Below, one piece after another: positions 1 to 8,631 of a stretch of DNA of 64,000 bases. The stretch covers positions 1,984,001 through 2,048,000 of the forward strand of contig NZ_FTNO01000001.1 in the NCBI RefSeq assembly GCF_900156425.1, written 5' to 3'. A model generated the notes under the pieces. It was given only the letters and a program-made list of their open reading frames with translations. It had not been told where the DNA came from and searched no databases. The stretch comes from Haladaptatus litoreus. GTDB taxonomy: Archaea; Halobacteriota; Halobacteria; Halobacteriales; Haladaptataceae. The position numbers and the translations under genes were made by a program. Numbering within the stretch: position 1 is the first letter of the stretch; each line of letters begins with the position of its first letter.

Positions 1-60
1 ACTACAATCGAACCAGACACCACCGATACGTTTACCACTCAGTACGCAGTCATTTCGGAT

Positions 61-222
61 ATGATACCTCTCGCAATCGAACCAGTCGGTGTCGCCGCTG
101 TGGTCATCGGAATCATTCTCCTCATCGTCGCCGTTCGCTTCGCCGTCGCGCTCATCTGGCGTCTCGGCGTCATCGCCCTCCTCGTCGTCGCCGCGCTCTA
201 CGCGGCGGGCGTGTTGGTGTAA
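61..222 (+). CDS. small membrane protein (53 aa), unrecognised
   Basis: The 53-residue reading frame starts MIPLAIEPVG and is almost entirely Val/Ile/Leu/Ala, with one or two potential membrane spans broken by a short Arg/Trp patch (VRFAVALIWRLG). Codon choice (GTC, CTC, ATC, GCC) matches neighbouring haloarchaeal genes, which argues for a real gene. It is convergent with trpG and their 3' ends overlap by 25 nt. No family is recognised. An upstream part beyond the window edge cannot be excluded, but the ATG at 61 gives a sensible complete small protein. Confidence 0.55.
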   Translation: MIPLAIEPVGVAAVVIGIILLIVAVRFAVALIWRLGVIALLVVAALYAAGVLV

Positions 223-833
223 CGCACGAGGAAGTTCTCGATTATTTCCCTCCCACACGCAGTGAGAACGCTCTCCGGATGGAACTGGACACACTCGATT
301 GGGTGTTCGCGGTGGCGAACACCCATCACCAGTTCGTCGCCGTCGTGAGTCGTCGTCGCGCTTACTTCGAAACAGTCCGGCACGGCGGTCGAAACGAGTG
401 AATGGTATCGTCCCGCCTGAAATCCCTGTTCGATGCCGTCGAACACGCCGATTCCATCGTGTTCGACCGGAAACGCCTTGCCGTGAATCGGTTCCGGGGC
501 GCGTCCAATCGTCCCGCCGTAGACGTGTACTGCGGCTTCCAAGCCCAGACAGACGCCCAGCGTCGGGATTTCGGGCGACAGTTCGCGCAGAACGTCGTTC
601 GTAACGCCCACGTCTCGCTCGTTTTCCGGATGTCCGGGGCCGGGACTGATGATGATTACATCCGGATTTTTGTCTCGAATATCGTCAAGCGAGGTCGTGT
701 TTTTCACGACCTCGGTTTCGACTGCTGAAACCGAATCCGCACCGGATTCTTGTGCCCTGAGCGCTTCTTCGGCGTACTCTACGAGGTTGTAGGTGAACGA
801 ATCGAAGTTGTCCACGAACAGTACGCGAGTCAC
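198..833 (-). CDS. trpG: anthranilate synthase component II, glutamine amidotransferase (TrpG)
   Basis: Class I glutamine amidotransferase subunit that releases ammonia from glutamine for anthranilate synthesis from chorismate, the first step of tryptophan synthesis. The 211-aa protein opens with VDNFDSFTYNL, has the oxyanion-region motif PGPGHP near residue 65, the nucleophilic cysteine in GVCLG (Cys95) and the His/Glu pair in FHPES (His185, Glu187). Length is normal for TrpG. Its ATG overlaps the trpE stop by 4 nt, so translation is probably coupled. It is the last gene of the trpD-F-E-G operon. Confidence 0.96.
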   Translation of the reverse strand: MTRVLFVDNFDSFTYNLVEYAEEALRAQESGADSVSAVETEVVKNTTSLDDIRDKNPDVIIISPGPGHPENERDVGVTNDVLRELSPEIPTLGVCLGLEAAVHVYGGTIGRAPEPIHGKAFPVEHDGIGVFDGIEQGFQAGRYHSLVSTAVPDCFEVSATTTHDGDELVMGVRHREHPIECVQFHPESVLTACGREIIENFLVRYTNTPAA

Positions 834-2410
834 CGGGACACCTCCATTTTTTGTTGGGATTCCGGCTCGCGTTCCATCGTCTCCAGCGCGGATAGCACGC
901 CGCCCATCTTCTGTTCGGTTTCCTCGAACTCGGCGGTCGGGTCGCTGTCCGCGACGATTCCCGCGCCCGCCTGTACCGTGACTGTATCCCGCTCGCCCGC
1001 TTGCCCGTGCTCAATCGTCGCGGTTCTGATGACGATAGCGAAGTCGGCGTCACCAGTCCACGAGATATAACCGACGCCGCCGCCGTACACGCCTCTCGGG
1101 GTTTCTTCGAGGTCGTGGATTATCTCCATCGCGCGGATTTTCGGCGCGCCGGTCAGGGTACCTGCGGGGAAGGTCGCCCGCACTGCGTCGAAGGCGTCAC
1201 AGTCCTCTGCCATGGTTCCCGTGACGGTGCTTTCGATGTGCTGAACGTGGCTGTACTTGATGACGTTCATGAACTCTTCGACGCGGATGCTTCCGGATTC
1301 CGCCACCCGTCGAACGTCATTGCGGGCCAAATCCACGAGCATCGCGTGTTCCGACCGCTCCTTTTCGTCCGCGAGCAGTTCGCCCGCGAGTCGCCGGTCT
1401 TCCATCGGACTCCCGCCGCGCGAACTGGTTCCGGCGATGGGGTTCGAGACGATTTTACCGTCCCGAACCGACACCAGCGTCTCCGGACTCGCACCGACGA
1501 CGGTTCTGTCCCCGTAGCTGAGAAGGTACATGTACGGCGAGGGGTTCACTTCGCGCAGAGCAGAATACAACCCTCGCGGGTCGATTTCGCCGCGGATTTC
1601 CCGTTTTCGTGAGATGACACCCTGATAGATGTCGCCAGCGGAAACGTGTTCTTTTGCCCGGCGAACCGCGTCCTCGTATTCGTCCTGTGCCCCGGCAGTC
1701 TCTTCTTCCGGTCGATACCCGCCGAAGTTCAGTTTAGACGCAGATTCGAGCGTCTCGGCGATGCGGTTCGCTTCCGCAACCAGTTCGTCGTACACCTCGC
1801 CCGAGGTGTCTTCCGGGGAGACGAGGGGGGTACACACTAGCGAGAGCGAGTCTTCGACGTGGTCGAAAACGAGGGTTTTCGTGTTCAGGACGAACTGCGC
1901 ATCGGGCAGTTCCGTCTCCGGATGCTCGATTCCCTGTTCTTCCAGCCAGAGGTCGTACACCGCGTCGTAGGCCAGAAAACCGACCAGACCGCCCGAAAAG
2001 CCGTCCCGATTCGGGAATCCTCGTCGTTCAACGTCGGGGAGCGAGTTCCGAAGTCTGTCGAGAATATCGCCCTCGTCATCTCGGCCGCTGGCAACCACAT
2101 CGTTCCAGTCCTCGTCCAACACCTGCATCTCTGTTTCGTTCGATTCGACTGACACGACCGCTTTCGGGTCGTAGCCGACGAAAGAATAGCGTGCACGGCG
2201 GTCCGCGGTTGCGGTCCCGGTGGGTTCGAACGCCCCGTCCGGGTCGGAGGACGCGACCTTGTCGGCACTTTCGAGGAGGAAATCGTACTCGTTTCCGCCG
2301 AGTGCGGAGTAGGCGGTCAGCGGGTCGATGTCCACGTCCAGTTCGGTTTCGACGTGAACCACGACCGACCGGTCGCTGTCGGCGTGGGCAACGAACTCGT
2401 CTCGATTCAT
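830..2410 (-). CDS. trpE: anthranilate synthase component I (TrpE)
   Basis: Chorismate-binding subunit that converts chorismate plus ammonia to anthranilate and pyruvate in complex with TrpG. At 526 aa it has the usual length. The C-terminal chorismate-binding signature is clear: the SNPIAGT motif, the EHAMLVDLARND motif, the ATFPAGTLTGAPKIRAME block, and a final segment including QAGAGIVADSDP. The N-terminal region carries the LESADK motif expected for the regulatory tryptophan pocket, so feedback inhibition by tryptophan is likely. It overlaps trpF upstream and trpG downstream by 4 nt each. Confidence 0.96.
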   Translation of the reverse strand: MNRDEFVAHADSDRSVVVHVETELDVDIDPLTAYSALGGNEYDFLLESADKVASSDPDGAFEPTGTATADRRARYSFVGYDPKAVVSVESNETEMQVLDEDWNDVVASGRDDEGDILDRLRNSLPDVERRGFPNRDGFSGGLVGFLAYDAVYDLWLEEQGIEHPETELPDAQFVLNTKTLVFDHVEDSLSLVCTPLVSPEDTSGEVYDELVAEANRIAETLESASKLNFGGYRPEEETAGAQDEYEDAVRRAKEHVSAGDIYQGVISRKREIRGEIDPRGLYSALREVNPSPYMYLLSYGDRTVVGASPETLVSVRDGKIVSNPIAGTSSRGGSPMEDRRLAGELLADEKERSEHAMLVDLARNDVRRVAESGSIRVEEFMNVIKYSHVQHIESTVTGTMAEDCDAFDAVRATFPAGTLTGAPKIRAMEIIHDLEETPRGVYGGGVGYISWTGDADFAIVIRTATIEHGQAGERDTVTVQAGAGIVADSDPTAEFEETEQKMGGVLSALETMEREPESQQKMEVSR

Positions 2411-3054
2411 CGTTGTAGAACTGGCCCCGATTTCATTTGTTGGAGTTTCGCGTTCCTGACGAACGATTCGACGGCGGAGTGGTCTTTCTGGCCGCCGCCC
2501 GATTCGACCCCGCTCGCAACGTCCACGGCGAACGGTTCGACCGCCTCAACCGCATCGGCGACGTTGTCGGGGTTCAACCCGCCCGCGAGAATGACAGGAG
2601 AATCGAGAGAGTTCGCGAACTCCCGTGCGCGCTCCCAGTCGTGGGTTTCGCCAGTTCCGCCCGCTTTCCCGGCGTCGAGGAGGAGTGCGTCGGCAACCGT
2701 GTCGTAGCGTTCCGGATTTTCGGTCTTCGCGTCGATGGCGCGAATGACGTTCCCGTCGATGCTGGACGAGAGATAGGCGAGGTCGCCGACGCCCATCCCG
2801 TGAACCTGCACGGCGTCGGGTTCGATAATCTCGGCCAGTTCGACCGCTCGTTCGGGCGTTTCGGGCATCGTCACGAGCACCGTCGTCACGAATGGCGGAA
2901 CTTCCCGTGCGAGTTCGGCGGCCTGCAGTGGGTCGATTTCCCGCGGCGAATCGACCGGCACGTCTACAAGCAAACCAATTGCGTCCGCGCCCACGGAGAC
3001 GGCGGCGCGCAGGTCGTCTTCCGCCGTCAGACCGCAGATTTTCGCTCGAGTCAT
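2407..3054 (-). CDS. trpF: phosphoribosylanthranilate isomerase (TrpF)
   Basis: Catalyses the Amadori rearrangement of N-(5'-phosphoribosyl)anthranilate to CdRP, the third tryptophan step. The 215-aa protein is a single TIM barrel starting MTRAKICGLT, which contains the catalytic cysteine of the KICG motif. The phosphate-binding end includes LAGGLNPDNV and the VDVASGVES segment, where the Asp is the expected general acid. Both ends overlap neighbours by 4 nt (trpD upstream, trpE downstream). The sequence TGETHDWERA fits the family. Confidence 0.95.
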   Translation of the reverse strand: MTRAKICGLTAEDDLRAAVSVGADAIGLLVDVPVDSPREIDPLQAAELAREVPPFVTTVLVTMPETPERAVELAEIIEPDAVQVHGMGVGDLAYLSSSIDGNVIRAIDAKTENPERYDTVADALLLDAGKAGGTGETHDWERAREFANSLDSPVILAGGLNPDNVADAVEAVEPFAVDVASGVESGGGQKDHSAVESFVRNAKLQQMKSGPVLQR

Positions 3055-4055
3055 GCCGAGACGGCCCTCGTCATCAGGTCGAGCTTTTCCGCCGCGCTAC
3101 CGGAGTCGATTGCCTGCTCGGCTTGCTCGACGCCGTCCTCCAAGGACGAGGCGCGGCCGGAGACGTACACCGCGGCCCCGGCGTTTGCCAGAATGATGTC
3201 CCGTTTCGCGCCGCCGACTGTGCCTTCCACGATGCCGCGGAGGTCGCGGGCGTTCTGCTTGGGCGTGCCACCCGAAACCGCAGACACGTCGTAGCGACCG
3301 ACCCCGAGGTCTTCGGGCGTGAGCGTGTACTCGTTGATTTCATCGCCTTCGACCTCCGCGACCGTCGTTTCGTCGTGGATGGCGATTTCGTCCATTCCCG
3401 ACCCGTGAACCACGAGAGCGTGGGAAACGTCCATGTGAGCGAGCGCACGGGCTAGCACGGGAACGAGGTCGGGGTCGTAGACACCGACGACCTGCGCGTC
3501 GGCCCCGGCGGGGTTCGTCAATGGTCCCAAGACGTTGAACAGGGTTCGCATGCCGAGTTCCTTTCGCGGGCCGATGACGGCCTTCATCGCGGGGTGGAAC
3601 ACGGGCGCGAGCATGAAGCCGATTCCCTGTTCTTCGATTGCGCGTTCCACTGCTGGCGGTTCCGAATCAACCACGACGCCGACTTCGTCCAGCACGTCAG
3701 CACTGCCGGACGAAGAGGAAACCGAGTAGTTGCCGTGTTTGGCCACCGGGACGCCCGCGCCGCTGGCGACGATTGCGGAGGTTGTGGAGACGTTGATGGT
3801 ATCGTAGTCGTCGCCGCCCGTGCCGCAGGTGTCCACCAGCGGGGTTCGGTCGGGGGAAATCGTCCGCGCGGCGTCGCGCATGCCCTGCGCGAAGCCCGCG
3901 ATTTCGGTTTCTGTCTCCCCTTTCGCGCGCAGTCCGGTGAGGAGCGCGCCGATTTGGGCGTCGGTCGCGCCGCCGAAGACGGCGCTCGCCGCGTCTCGGG
4001 CCTGTGTGAGTGTGAGGTCGTGTCCGGTGGTGACGTGTTCGATGTAGTCCTGCAT
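3051..4055 (-). CDS. trpD: anthranilate phosphoribosyltransferase (TrpD)
   Basis: Transfers phosphoribose from PRPP to anthranilate, the second tryptophan step. The 334-aa protein has the PRPP-binding motif DTCGTGGDD, the NVSTTSAIVASGAGV strand and the KHGN motif, then the LGPLTNPAG segment typical of the fold. I chose the ATG at 4055 (MQDYIEHVTTG) rather than an in-frame ATG at 4109, because family members begin close to this point and a TATA-like box lies at 4109-4115, which would make 4109 untranscribed. First gene of the trpD-F-E-G operon; it overlaps trpF by 4 nt. Confidence 0.95.
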   Translation of the reverse strand: MQDYIEHVTTGHDLTLTQARDAASAVFGGATDAQIGALLTGLRAKGETETEIAGFAQGMRDAARTISPDRTPLVDTCGTGGDDYDTINVSTTSAIVASGAGVPVAKHGNYSVSSSSGSADVLDEVGVVVDSEPPAVERAIEEQGIGFMLAPVFHPAMKAVIGPRKELGMRTLFNVLGPLTNPAGADAQVVGVYDPDLVPVLARALAHMDVSHALVVHGSGMDEIAIHDETTVAEVEGDEINEYTLTPEDLGVGRYDVSAVSGGTPKQNARDLRGIVEGTVGGAKRDIILANAGAAVYVSGRASSLEDGVEQAEQAIDSGSAAEKLDLMTRAVSA

Positions 4056-4108
4056 AGTGGAACACCAATGAACTGATTCGTGTTGTAATGCACAAATTCG
4101 TACACTCA

Positions 4109-4115
4109 CTTAAAG
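4109..4115 (-). promoter_or_regulatory. possible TATA box of the trp operon
   Basis: On the minus strand the sequence reads CTTTAAG about 54 nt before the trpD ATG. An archaeal start site about 25 nt downstream would leave a leader of roughly 30 nt. No leader peptide rich in tryptophan codons is visible, so attenuation of the bacterial type is not supported. Confidence 0.35.
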
Positions 4116-4217
4116 CTGTCGCCAGCCGTGGGCGAAATAAAACCGGGTTACGGCGTTCGATTTCGAAACCTTCAATTACCCATGCGGCCAACGAAGAAAT
4201 GCGCACAGAGGCCGACT

Positions 4218-4290
4218 GGGTTTGTGGTCTAGTTGGTTATGACACCTCCTTGACATGGAGGAGGCCGGCAGTTCAAATCTGCCCAAACCC
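4218..4290 (+). tRNA. tRNA-Val (GAC)
   Basis: A full cloverleaf can be folded by eye. The acceptor stem is GGGTTTG paired with CAAACCC; the D arm contains AGTTGGTTA; the anticodon stem is CCTCC/GGAGG around the loop TTGACAT, giving anticodon GAC (valine). The T arm is GGCAG-TTCAAAT-CTGCC. The discriminator A at 4291 follows and CCA is not encoded. A short T-rich stretch (ACTTTTCC) just after the gene may act as terminator. Confidence 0.95.
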
Positions 4291-4508
4291 ATACTTTTCC
4301 GCGCTACTAACCGACGAGCGAAGCAAGTCGTTTGTACAATCGAATATATATCGCCGAATCGTGAGAATTCCACTACTGATTATTAGCGTTCACTGGGAGC
4401 ACGATTTTGCAGAGTGGTTTCCATTCTGGACAGTCGTTTAGGCTACACTTCACTCAGGCAATAGCTGCCGCTCTCCGGACACGATTTTATAAAAAGAGAT
4501 TCGAGGAA

Positions 4509-5177
4509 CTATTCGCCCGAAATATCCGGTGCCTGTTCGCCTGTCGAGGGCGCATGTCGGGCGTCGTAGGTGTGGGCAACTGCGACGAGCGTGAATGCGA
4601 CGACCACGAGCAAGGCGAGGGCGATGTCGGCGATTCCGGCGAGAAGCGGTAGTTCGAGCCATGCTCCGGTAAGCACGGCAAATCCGGCGACTGCGATTCC
4701 GAGGTATCGTTTGCACCACGAGATGTCGTCCCGTGTGTTGGTTTCGAGATAGGGGTCGAGTTGTTCGGCGGCAGTGGCGAGTTCGACGATTCCCCGGTTT
4801 TGGTTGTAATCTACGATTCCTGCATCATCCAGTTTCGGGAGGTGGGATTGGTAAAGAGCAGTGTAAACTCGTTTTCGCTCGGCGGCGGAAATGGCATCGA
4901 CTGTGGTATCGTTTTCCCACGCCGCGACCTGCTCCGCAAGGTCGCTCAACTGGACGGTTTCCTCGGCCTGCTTCAGATAGTGCAGGGCGTACCGTCGGCG
5001 CTGATTTTTCAGTACGTCGAAGACCATATCGCGGGAGAGGGGAGCATCCCGTTGCTCCCGTGACCCGTTCGATTCGAGTATGTCTGAAACGTGTTCGGCC
5101 ACCGTTGAGTCCGATTCGCTCGATTGATTATCGGCGTCACTGCTCCCCGTGCCAGAGGAGTCACCGATTGTGCTCAT
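4509..5177 (-). CDS. winged-helix protein with two C-terminal membrane helices (DUF7344-like)
   Basis: The 222-aa protein has an acidic, Ser-rich, disordered N-terminus (about 1-45), a winged-helix domain (about 46-140) with MVFDVLKNQRRRYALHYL and a wing ending DAGIVDYNQNRGIVELA, then two hydrophobic helices (about 160-205) and a short polar tail. This layout matches a large haloarchaeal family of membrane-linked DNA-binding proteins usually labelled DUF7344. The target genes are unknown. A role as a membrane-tethered transcription regulator is inference from the domain order. Confidence 0.8.
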   Translation of the reverse strand: MSTIGDSSGTGSSDADNQSSESDSTVAEHVSDILESNGSREQRDAPLSRDMVFDVLKNQRRRYALHYLKQAEETVQLSDLAEQVAAWENDTTVDAISAAERKRVYTALYQSHLPKLDDAGIVDYNQNRGIVELATAAEQLDPYLETNTRDDISWCKRYLGIAVAGFAVLTGAWLELPLLAGIADIALALLVVVAFTLVAVAHTYDARHAPSTGEQAPDISGE

Positions 5178-5326
5178 TACTTCGCCACCCCTTGCTCGTA
5201 ACCCAGCATGGATTAGAACATTGCCGGGTTTGTTCTTTGTTATTCACCATTTACCAGCCGTAAACGGGTGGTTACGAAAGCCAGCATTCCGTTCGTATCT
5301 CGCCGCAGTCTGGCGGTAACCACCAA

Positions 5327-5653
5327 TTACTGACCGGTTTCTCCCCGTTCCGTTACCCGGTGTAGATTTTCGTGGACGCCGATGACGAGCGCGGGCACTA
5401 CAATGATGAACAGATGTTCTTCGAGCGGAATCCCGGCTACTTCGATGCCAGTTCGGAGCGGAATGGAGAAGACACCGATGGTTAGCGTGTACCAGTCCCA
5501 AACGTAGCCGAGGGGATACAACGCGATAACCGTCTTGCCTGCACGGGACAGAGCGTCGGCCCGAAGGAGTAACCAGAGCGCAACCGACCCGAAAACGACC
5601 TCGGTGGCGAGGTAGGTGTACGAACCGAACACCGCACCAATGTCAGGAAACAC
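5327..5653 (-). CDS. lycopene cyclase domain protein, single-domain (CrtYc/d-like)
   Basis: A 108-aa integral membrane protein with about three hydrophobic helices and the signature IPLEEHLFI (residues about 78-86). The P-[LI]-E-E motif is diagnostic of the CrtYc/CrtYd half-domains of heterodimeric lycopene cyclases. The complete cyclase encoded at 31587-32297 carries two such motifs; this one carries a single copy. Without a visible partner half it may form a homodimer, serve another carotenoid end-group reaction, or be non-catalytic. No carotenoid gene is adjacent; the neighbours are a winged-helix protein and a CBS protein. Confidence 0.75.
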   Translation of the reverse strand: MFPDIGAVFGSYTYLATEVVFGSVALWLLLRADALSRAGKTVIALYPLGYVWDWYTLTIGVFSIPLRTGIEVAGIPLEEHLFIIVVPALVIGVHENLHRVTERGETGQ

Positions 5654-5748
5654 AGGAAATCCCTACGCGTTGTATCTCCAAAAAGCCACCAGAAATGGCC
5701 GTTCTGCGACAAAGTTCAAGAGCAATGACCGCGTCATGGAAACTGCCG

Positions 5749-6888
5749 ATGGATATCTCTGACATTGCGACCACTGACTACTTCGAAATCGAGGCCGAAG
5801 AGCGACTCGGGAAAGCGCGCTCGATATTCGAAGAAGAAAACCCGAAGGGCATCGTGGTCACCGAAGCGGGAGAGTACGAAGGCGTCATTACGCAGAAACA
5901 GCTTTTGCAGTCACATATCGAAGACCAGACCAAAGTGGCGACGCTGACGAAACCCGCACCGAAAATCGACCTACACGACGACGTGCGCGAAGTCGCTCGC
6001 GCCCTCGTCGAAGGCGGGAGCAAGGTCGCACCTATCTTCGAGGGAGACAAACTTTGGGGAATCATCGACGAGGACATGATTCTCAACGGCGTTCTCGACA
6101 ACTTAGACGCGCTCACCGTCGAGCAAATTTACTCCGAGAACCCCGTCACGATTCCGGAGGACGCAACCCTCGGGCGCGTCATCAACCTCATGCGCGAACA
6201 CAGCGTCTCCCGCCTCCCGGTCGTGAACGACGACGGTTTCCTCACCGGGATGGTGACGACCCACGACATCGTGGATTTCGTCACCCGAAACGAGGACAAG
6301 CCGACGACGGGCGAGCGAACCGGCGACAGCGACCGAATGTTGGACCTGCCGGTGTACGACGTGATGAACAGTCCCGTCGAAACCATTTCGCTCGATACGA
6401 CGGTCGAGGACGCGGTCAGGAAGATGTTCGAGATGAACTACGCCGGACTCGTGGTCACGCCGGACGACGACCGCGTGGTTGGCGGCGTCGTCACGAAAAC
6501 CGACGTGCTTCGCGCGCTCACCTACACCGAGGAAGACCACATGGACGTGCAAATCACGAACATCAACCTCCTCGACACGATCTCCCGACAGACCATCCGA
6601 GAGAGCATCCAGGAAATCACAAACAAATATCAGGATATGCAGGTGCGCCACGCACACGTTCGATTCCACGAACACAAGGAGAAACTCCGTGGCACGCCGC
6701 TCATCCAATGTAAGATTCGCCTCCGAACCAACCGCGGACAGGTCGCCGGGTCGGGCGAAGGCTACGGCGCAGAACAGGGATTCAACGTCGCCCGCGATAC
6801 GCTCGAACGCAACGTCCTCGAACTGAAAGGCGTGCAGAGCGACCGCGAGTACGAAGGCCAACTGCTCCGAAAACTCAACGAACTGTAA
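5749..6888 (+). CDS. four-CBS-domain protein with a conserved C-terminal domain
   Basis: 379 aa. Four CBS repeats are visible at about 3-55, 62-115, 123-177 (SVSRLPVVNDDGFLTGMVT) and 203-260 (YAGLVVTPDDDRVVGGVVTK); they probably form two Bateman modules that bind adenosine nucleotides. The last 115 residues (from about 265) form a separate alpha/beta domain with HAHVRFHEHKEKLRGTPLIQ and a terminal helix that resembles small ribosome-associated (HPF/RaiA-type) folds by pattern only. The start at 5749 (MDISDIATTDYF) places the first CBS domain at the N-terminus; upstream ATGs at 5725 and 5695 are less likely. A stress or energy-sensing role is inference. Confidence 0.85.
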   Translation: MDISDIATTDYFEIEAEERLGKARSIFEEENPKGIVVTEAGEYEGVITQKQLLQSHIEDQTKVATLTKPAPKIDLHDDVREVARALVEGGSKVAPIFEGDKLWGIIDEDMILNGVLDNLDALTVEQIYSENPVTIPEDATLGRVINLMREHSVSRLPVVNDDGFLTGMVTTHDIVDFVTRNEDKPTTGERTGDSDRMLDLPVYDVMNSPVETISLDTTVEDAVRKMFEMNYAGLVVTPDDDRVVGGVVTKTDVLRALTYTEEDHMDVQITNINLLDTISRQTIRESIQEITNKYQDMQVRHAHVRFHEHKEKLRGTPLIQCKIRLRTNRGQVAGSGEGYGAEQGFNVARDTLERNVLELKGVQSDREYEGQLLRKLNEL

Positions 6889-6954
6889 CGACGTAGGTCA
6901 CGTCGAAGACCGTTCGTTCCGGAATCGACCCAATTTTTCTTTTTGTCTTTTAGA

Positions 6955-8259
6955 CTACTCTCGAAGGTATTCGTCCTCGTCGAACGCCTCGTCTTCGCCT
7001 TCCACACCGATTACGTCCAGTGCGGTCACTTCGGTATCCACACCGAGCAGCCCCGCCAAACTCGGTTCCGTCCGGCCGTCGTCGCCGCTGACGAGTTCCT
7101 TGATGTAGAGGCCACCTTCGCCGTGAATCTCGACTTCGCCGTGGGTTTCGTCGTCCAGATGGCCGTCGATGTCGTACACTTCGCGCACGCGAGTCAGGTT
7201 CGCTCGGCGGTGGTCAACCCGGTTCGGGGTGTACTGTTCGATAGTTGCACCCCGCAGTTCTGCGATTGCGTCGTCGAGTTCCCCTTCGGTGACGGGTGCG
7301 TCGAACTCAACCTGCGCGCGGTAGGTTTTACTCGCGTCGAGTTCCTTCACGCGTTCGACCATTTCGTGCGTAGCGAGGCGAAGCCCCTCGACTTCGGCCT
7401 GTTCGTCAGCGAACTCGTTGATTTCTGTTTCGAGCGTCTTTGTGTCGGGGGTACGCTGTTTCGGCTTCTTGATTTCGATGACGAACGGGCGGCCCGTTCC
7501 GAGCATCAGGGCGTCTACGTCCTCTCGGCCCGCACCGTGGAACAGAGCCTCTTTGCCCTCCATCGCGTCGAGAACCGGGGGCGTCGTCAGTTCCTCCACG
7601 CTCTTGCTGTAGAGGTAGCCGTCGCCGCCGCAGTAGTCACAGGGTTCCTCGCCGCCGCCTTCGGCGAGTTGTTTGCCCGACCCACCGCACTCTCGGCAAG
7701 GCCACTCGGTCTGTGGGATGTCGCGCTCCAGTTTTCGGTAGCGCCCGAAGACGAAGGCGGGATTGATTTGTACGTCCACGTCGCCGCGTTCCAGATTCAG
7801 GAGGGCGAGCACGTCGGGGCGGTCGAAATCGACCTCGGTTTCCGTTAGTTTGCCGACGCGCTTGCCGACTTCCCGGTTGTACTCGGATTTGAACAGTTCG
7901 CCCGTATCCTCGGGCAGGTCGGCCAAATTACGGAGCAGCGCCTCGTTTTCCTCGATGAGTGGCGGGGTTCGCGTCCCGACTTGGTACGTCTCGAAGTCGA
8001 TTCCGGAGAGGGCCGCTGCGACTTGCTCTGCGTATTTTTCGAAATCGTTCGTGAGTCCTTCGCAAACCCAACACTCTTCGCCCGATTCATCGAAGCCCTC
8101 GAAATCCTCGTCGTCCTCCAGCGCGACCGCCATGCGGAGCGAGTGGCCGCGTTCGGTGTTCGACAGGCCGAAACTCCGGTCTGCGAACTGGCGACCGAGG
8201 CAGGCGTCGCACACCGGCCCCTCGTCGATGACTCGCCGCGCCGCGGAAAGTACGTCCAT
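6955..8259 (-). CDS. pus10: tRNA pseudouridine(54/55) synthase Pus10
   Basis: Archaeal enzyme that makes pseudouridine at tRNA positions 54 and 55 in the T loop. The 434-aa protein starts with the zinc-binding N-terminal region (CDACLGRQF near residue 19 and CWVCEGL near 62, then CRECGG and CDYCGG further on), followed by a THUMP-like segment and the catalytic domain with GREDVDALMLGTGRPF, where the Asp is the expected catalytic residue. Length and motif order match haloarchaeal Pus10. TrmY, which methylates pseudouridine 54, is encoded about 4 kb away. Confidence 0.95.
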   Translation of the reverse strand: MDVLSAARRVIDEGPVCDACLGRQFADRSFGLSNTERGHSLRMAVALEDDEDFEGFDESGEECWVCEGLTNDFEKYAEQVAAALSGIDFETYQVGTRTPPLIEENEALLRNLADLPEDTGELFKSEYNREVGKRVGKLTETEVDFDRPDVLALLNLERGDVDVQINPAFVFGRYRKLERDIPQTEWPCRECGGSGKQLAEGGGEEPCDYCGGDGYLYSKSVEELTTPPVLDAMEGKEALFHGAGREDVDALMLGTGRPFVIEIKKPKQRTPDTKTLETEINEFADEQAEVEGLRLATHEMVERVKELDASKTYRAQVEFDAPVTEGELDDAIAELRGATIEQYTPNRVDHRRANLTRVREVYDIDGHLDDETHGEVEIHGEGGLYIKELVSGDDGRTEPSLAGLLGVDTEVTALDVIGVEGEDEAFDEDEYLRE

Positions 8260-8631
8260 GTTGCTTCCGTGGGAGTCACGCGATAAACCGGTTTCCGATT
8301 CAGTTGGCCTTCAAATGATCGGCGTCTTGGTCAAATAGTTCGTCACAAGGAAAGTACCCGCATCGAGTGTCGCTTGGCTCGGCCCTCAATCGACCGAACC
8401 GATGCGGGTGTGGCGGTCTGTTCCTGTACCGGATGGACAGGTGGACAGACGACACGCGCGGAGACAGACACCGATTGTGATTGAGTGGTGTGGTGGTGCA
8501 TTCCCATGTCGTCTCTCGACGACCTGTCTCCGCATTCGACTGTTCACAGGTTGGTAACTTATGGATTACTTATAGGAACTTATACATTCCCCGTCGGTAC
8601 AGTGATACTGCCGCCACCCACTGTCGAGGGT
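8260..8631. other. 372-nt intergenic region with an imperfect hairpin and a promoter
   Basis: No credible gene lies here. It contains a 10-bp inverted repeat (8356-8365 and 8400-8409) and, near 8565-8590, an AT-rich stretch (ACTTATAGGAACTTATAC) that fits a TATA region for the downstream regulator at 8632. The rest shows no recognisable RNA gene or repeat. Confidence 0.5.
8356..8409. repeat. 10-bp inverted repeat, 34-nt loop
   Basis: ACCCGCATCG at 8356-8365 is exactly complementary to CGATGCGGGT at 8400-8409. The loop contains a smaller TCGG/CCGA pairing. It lies between two divergently transcribed genes, so it is not an obvious terminator of either; a small structured RNA or a protein-binding palindrome is possible. 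Confidence 0.5.

Noticed and set aside
4176-4373. Open frame antisense to tRNA-Val containing GRFELPASSMS
   Set aside because: This is the usual artefact of translating the reverse strand of a tRNA gene; the tRNA fold is complete and explains the sequence.
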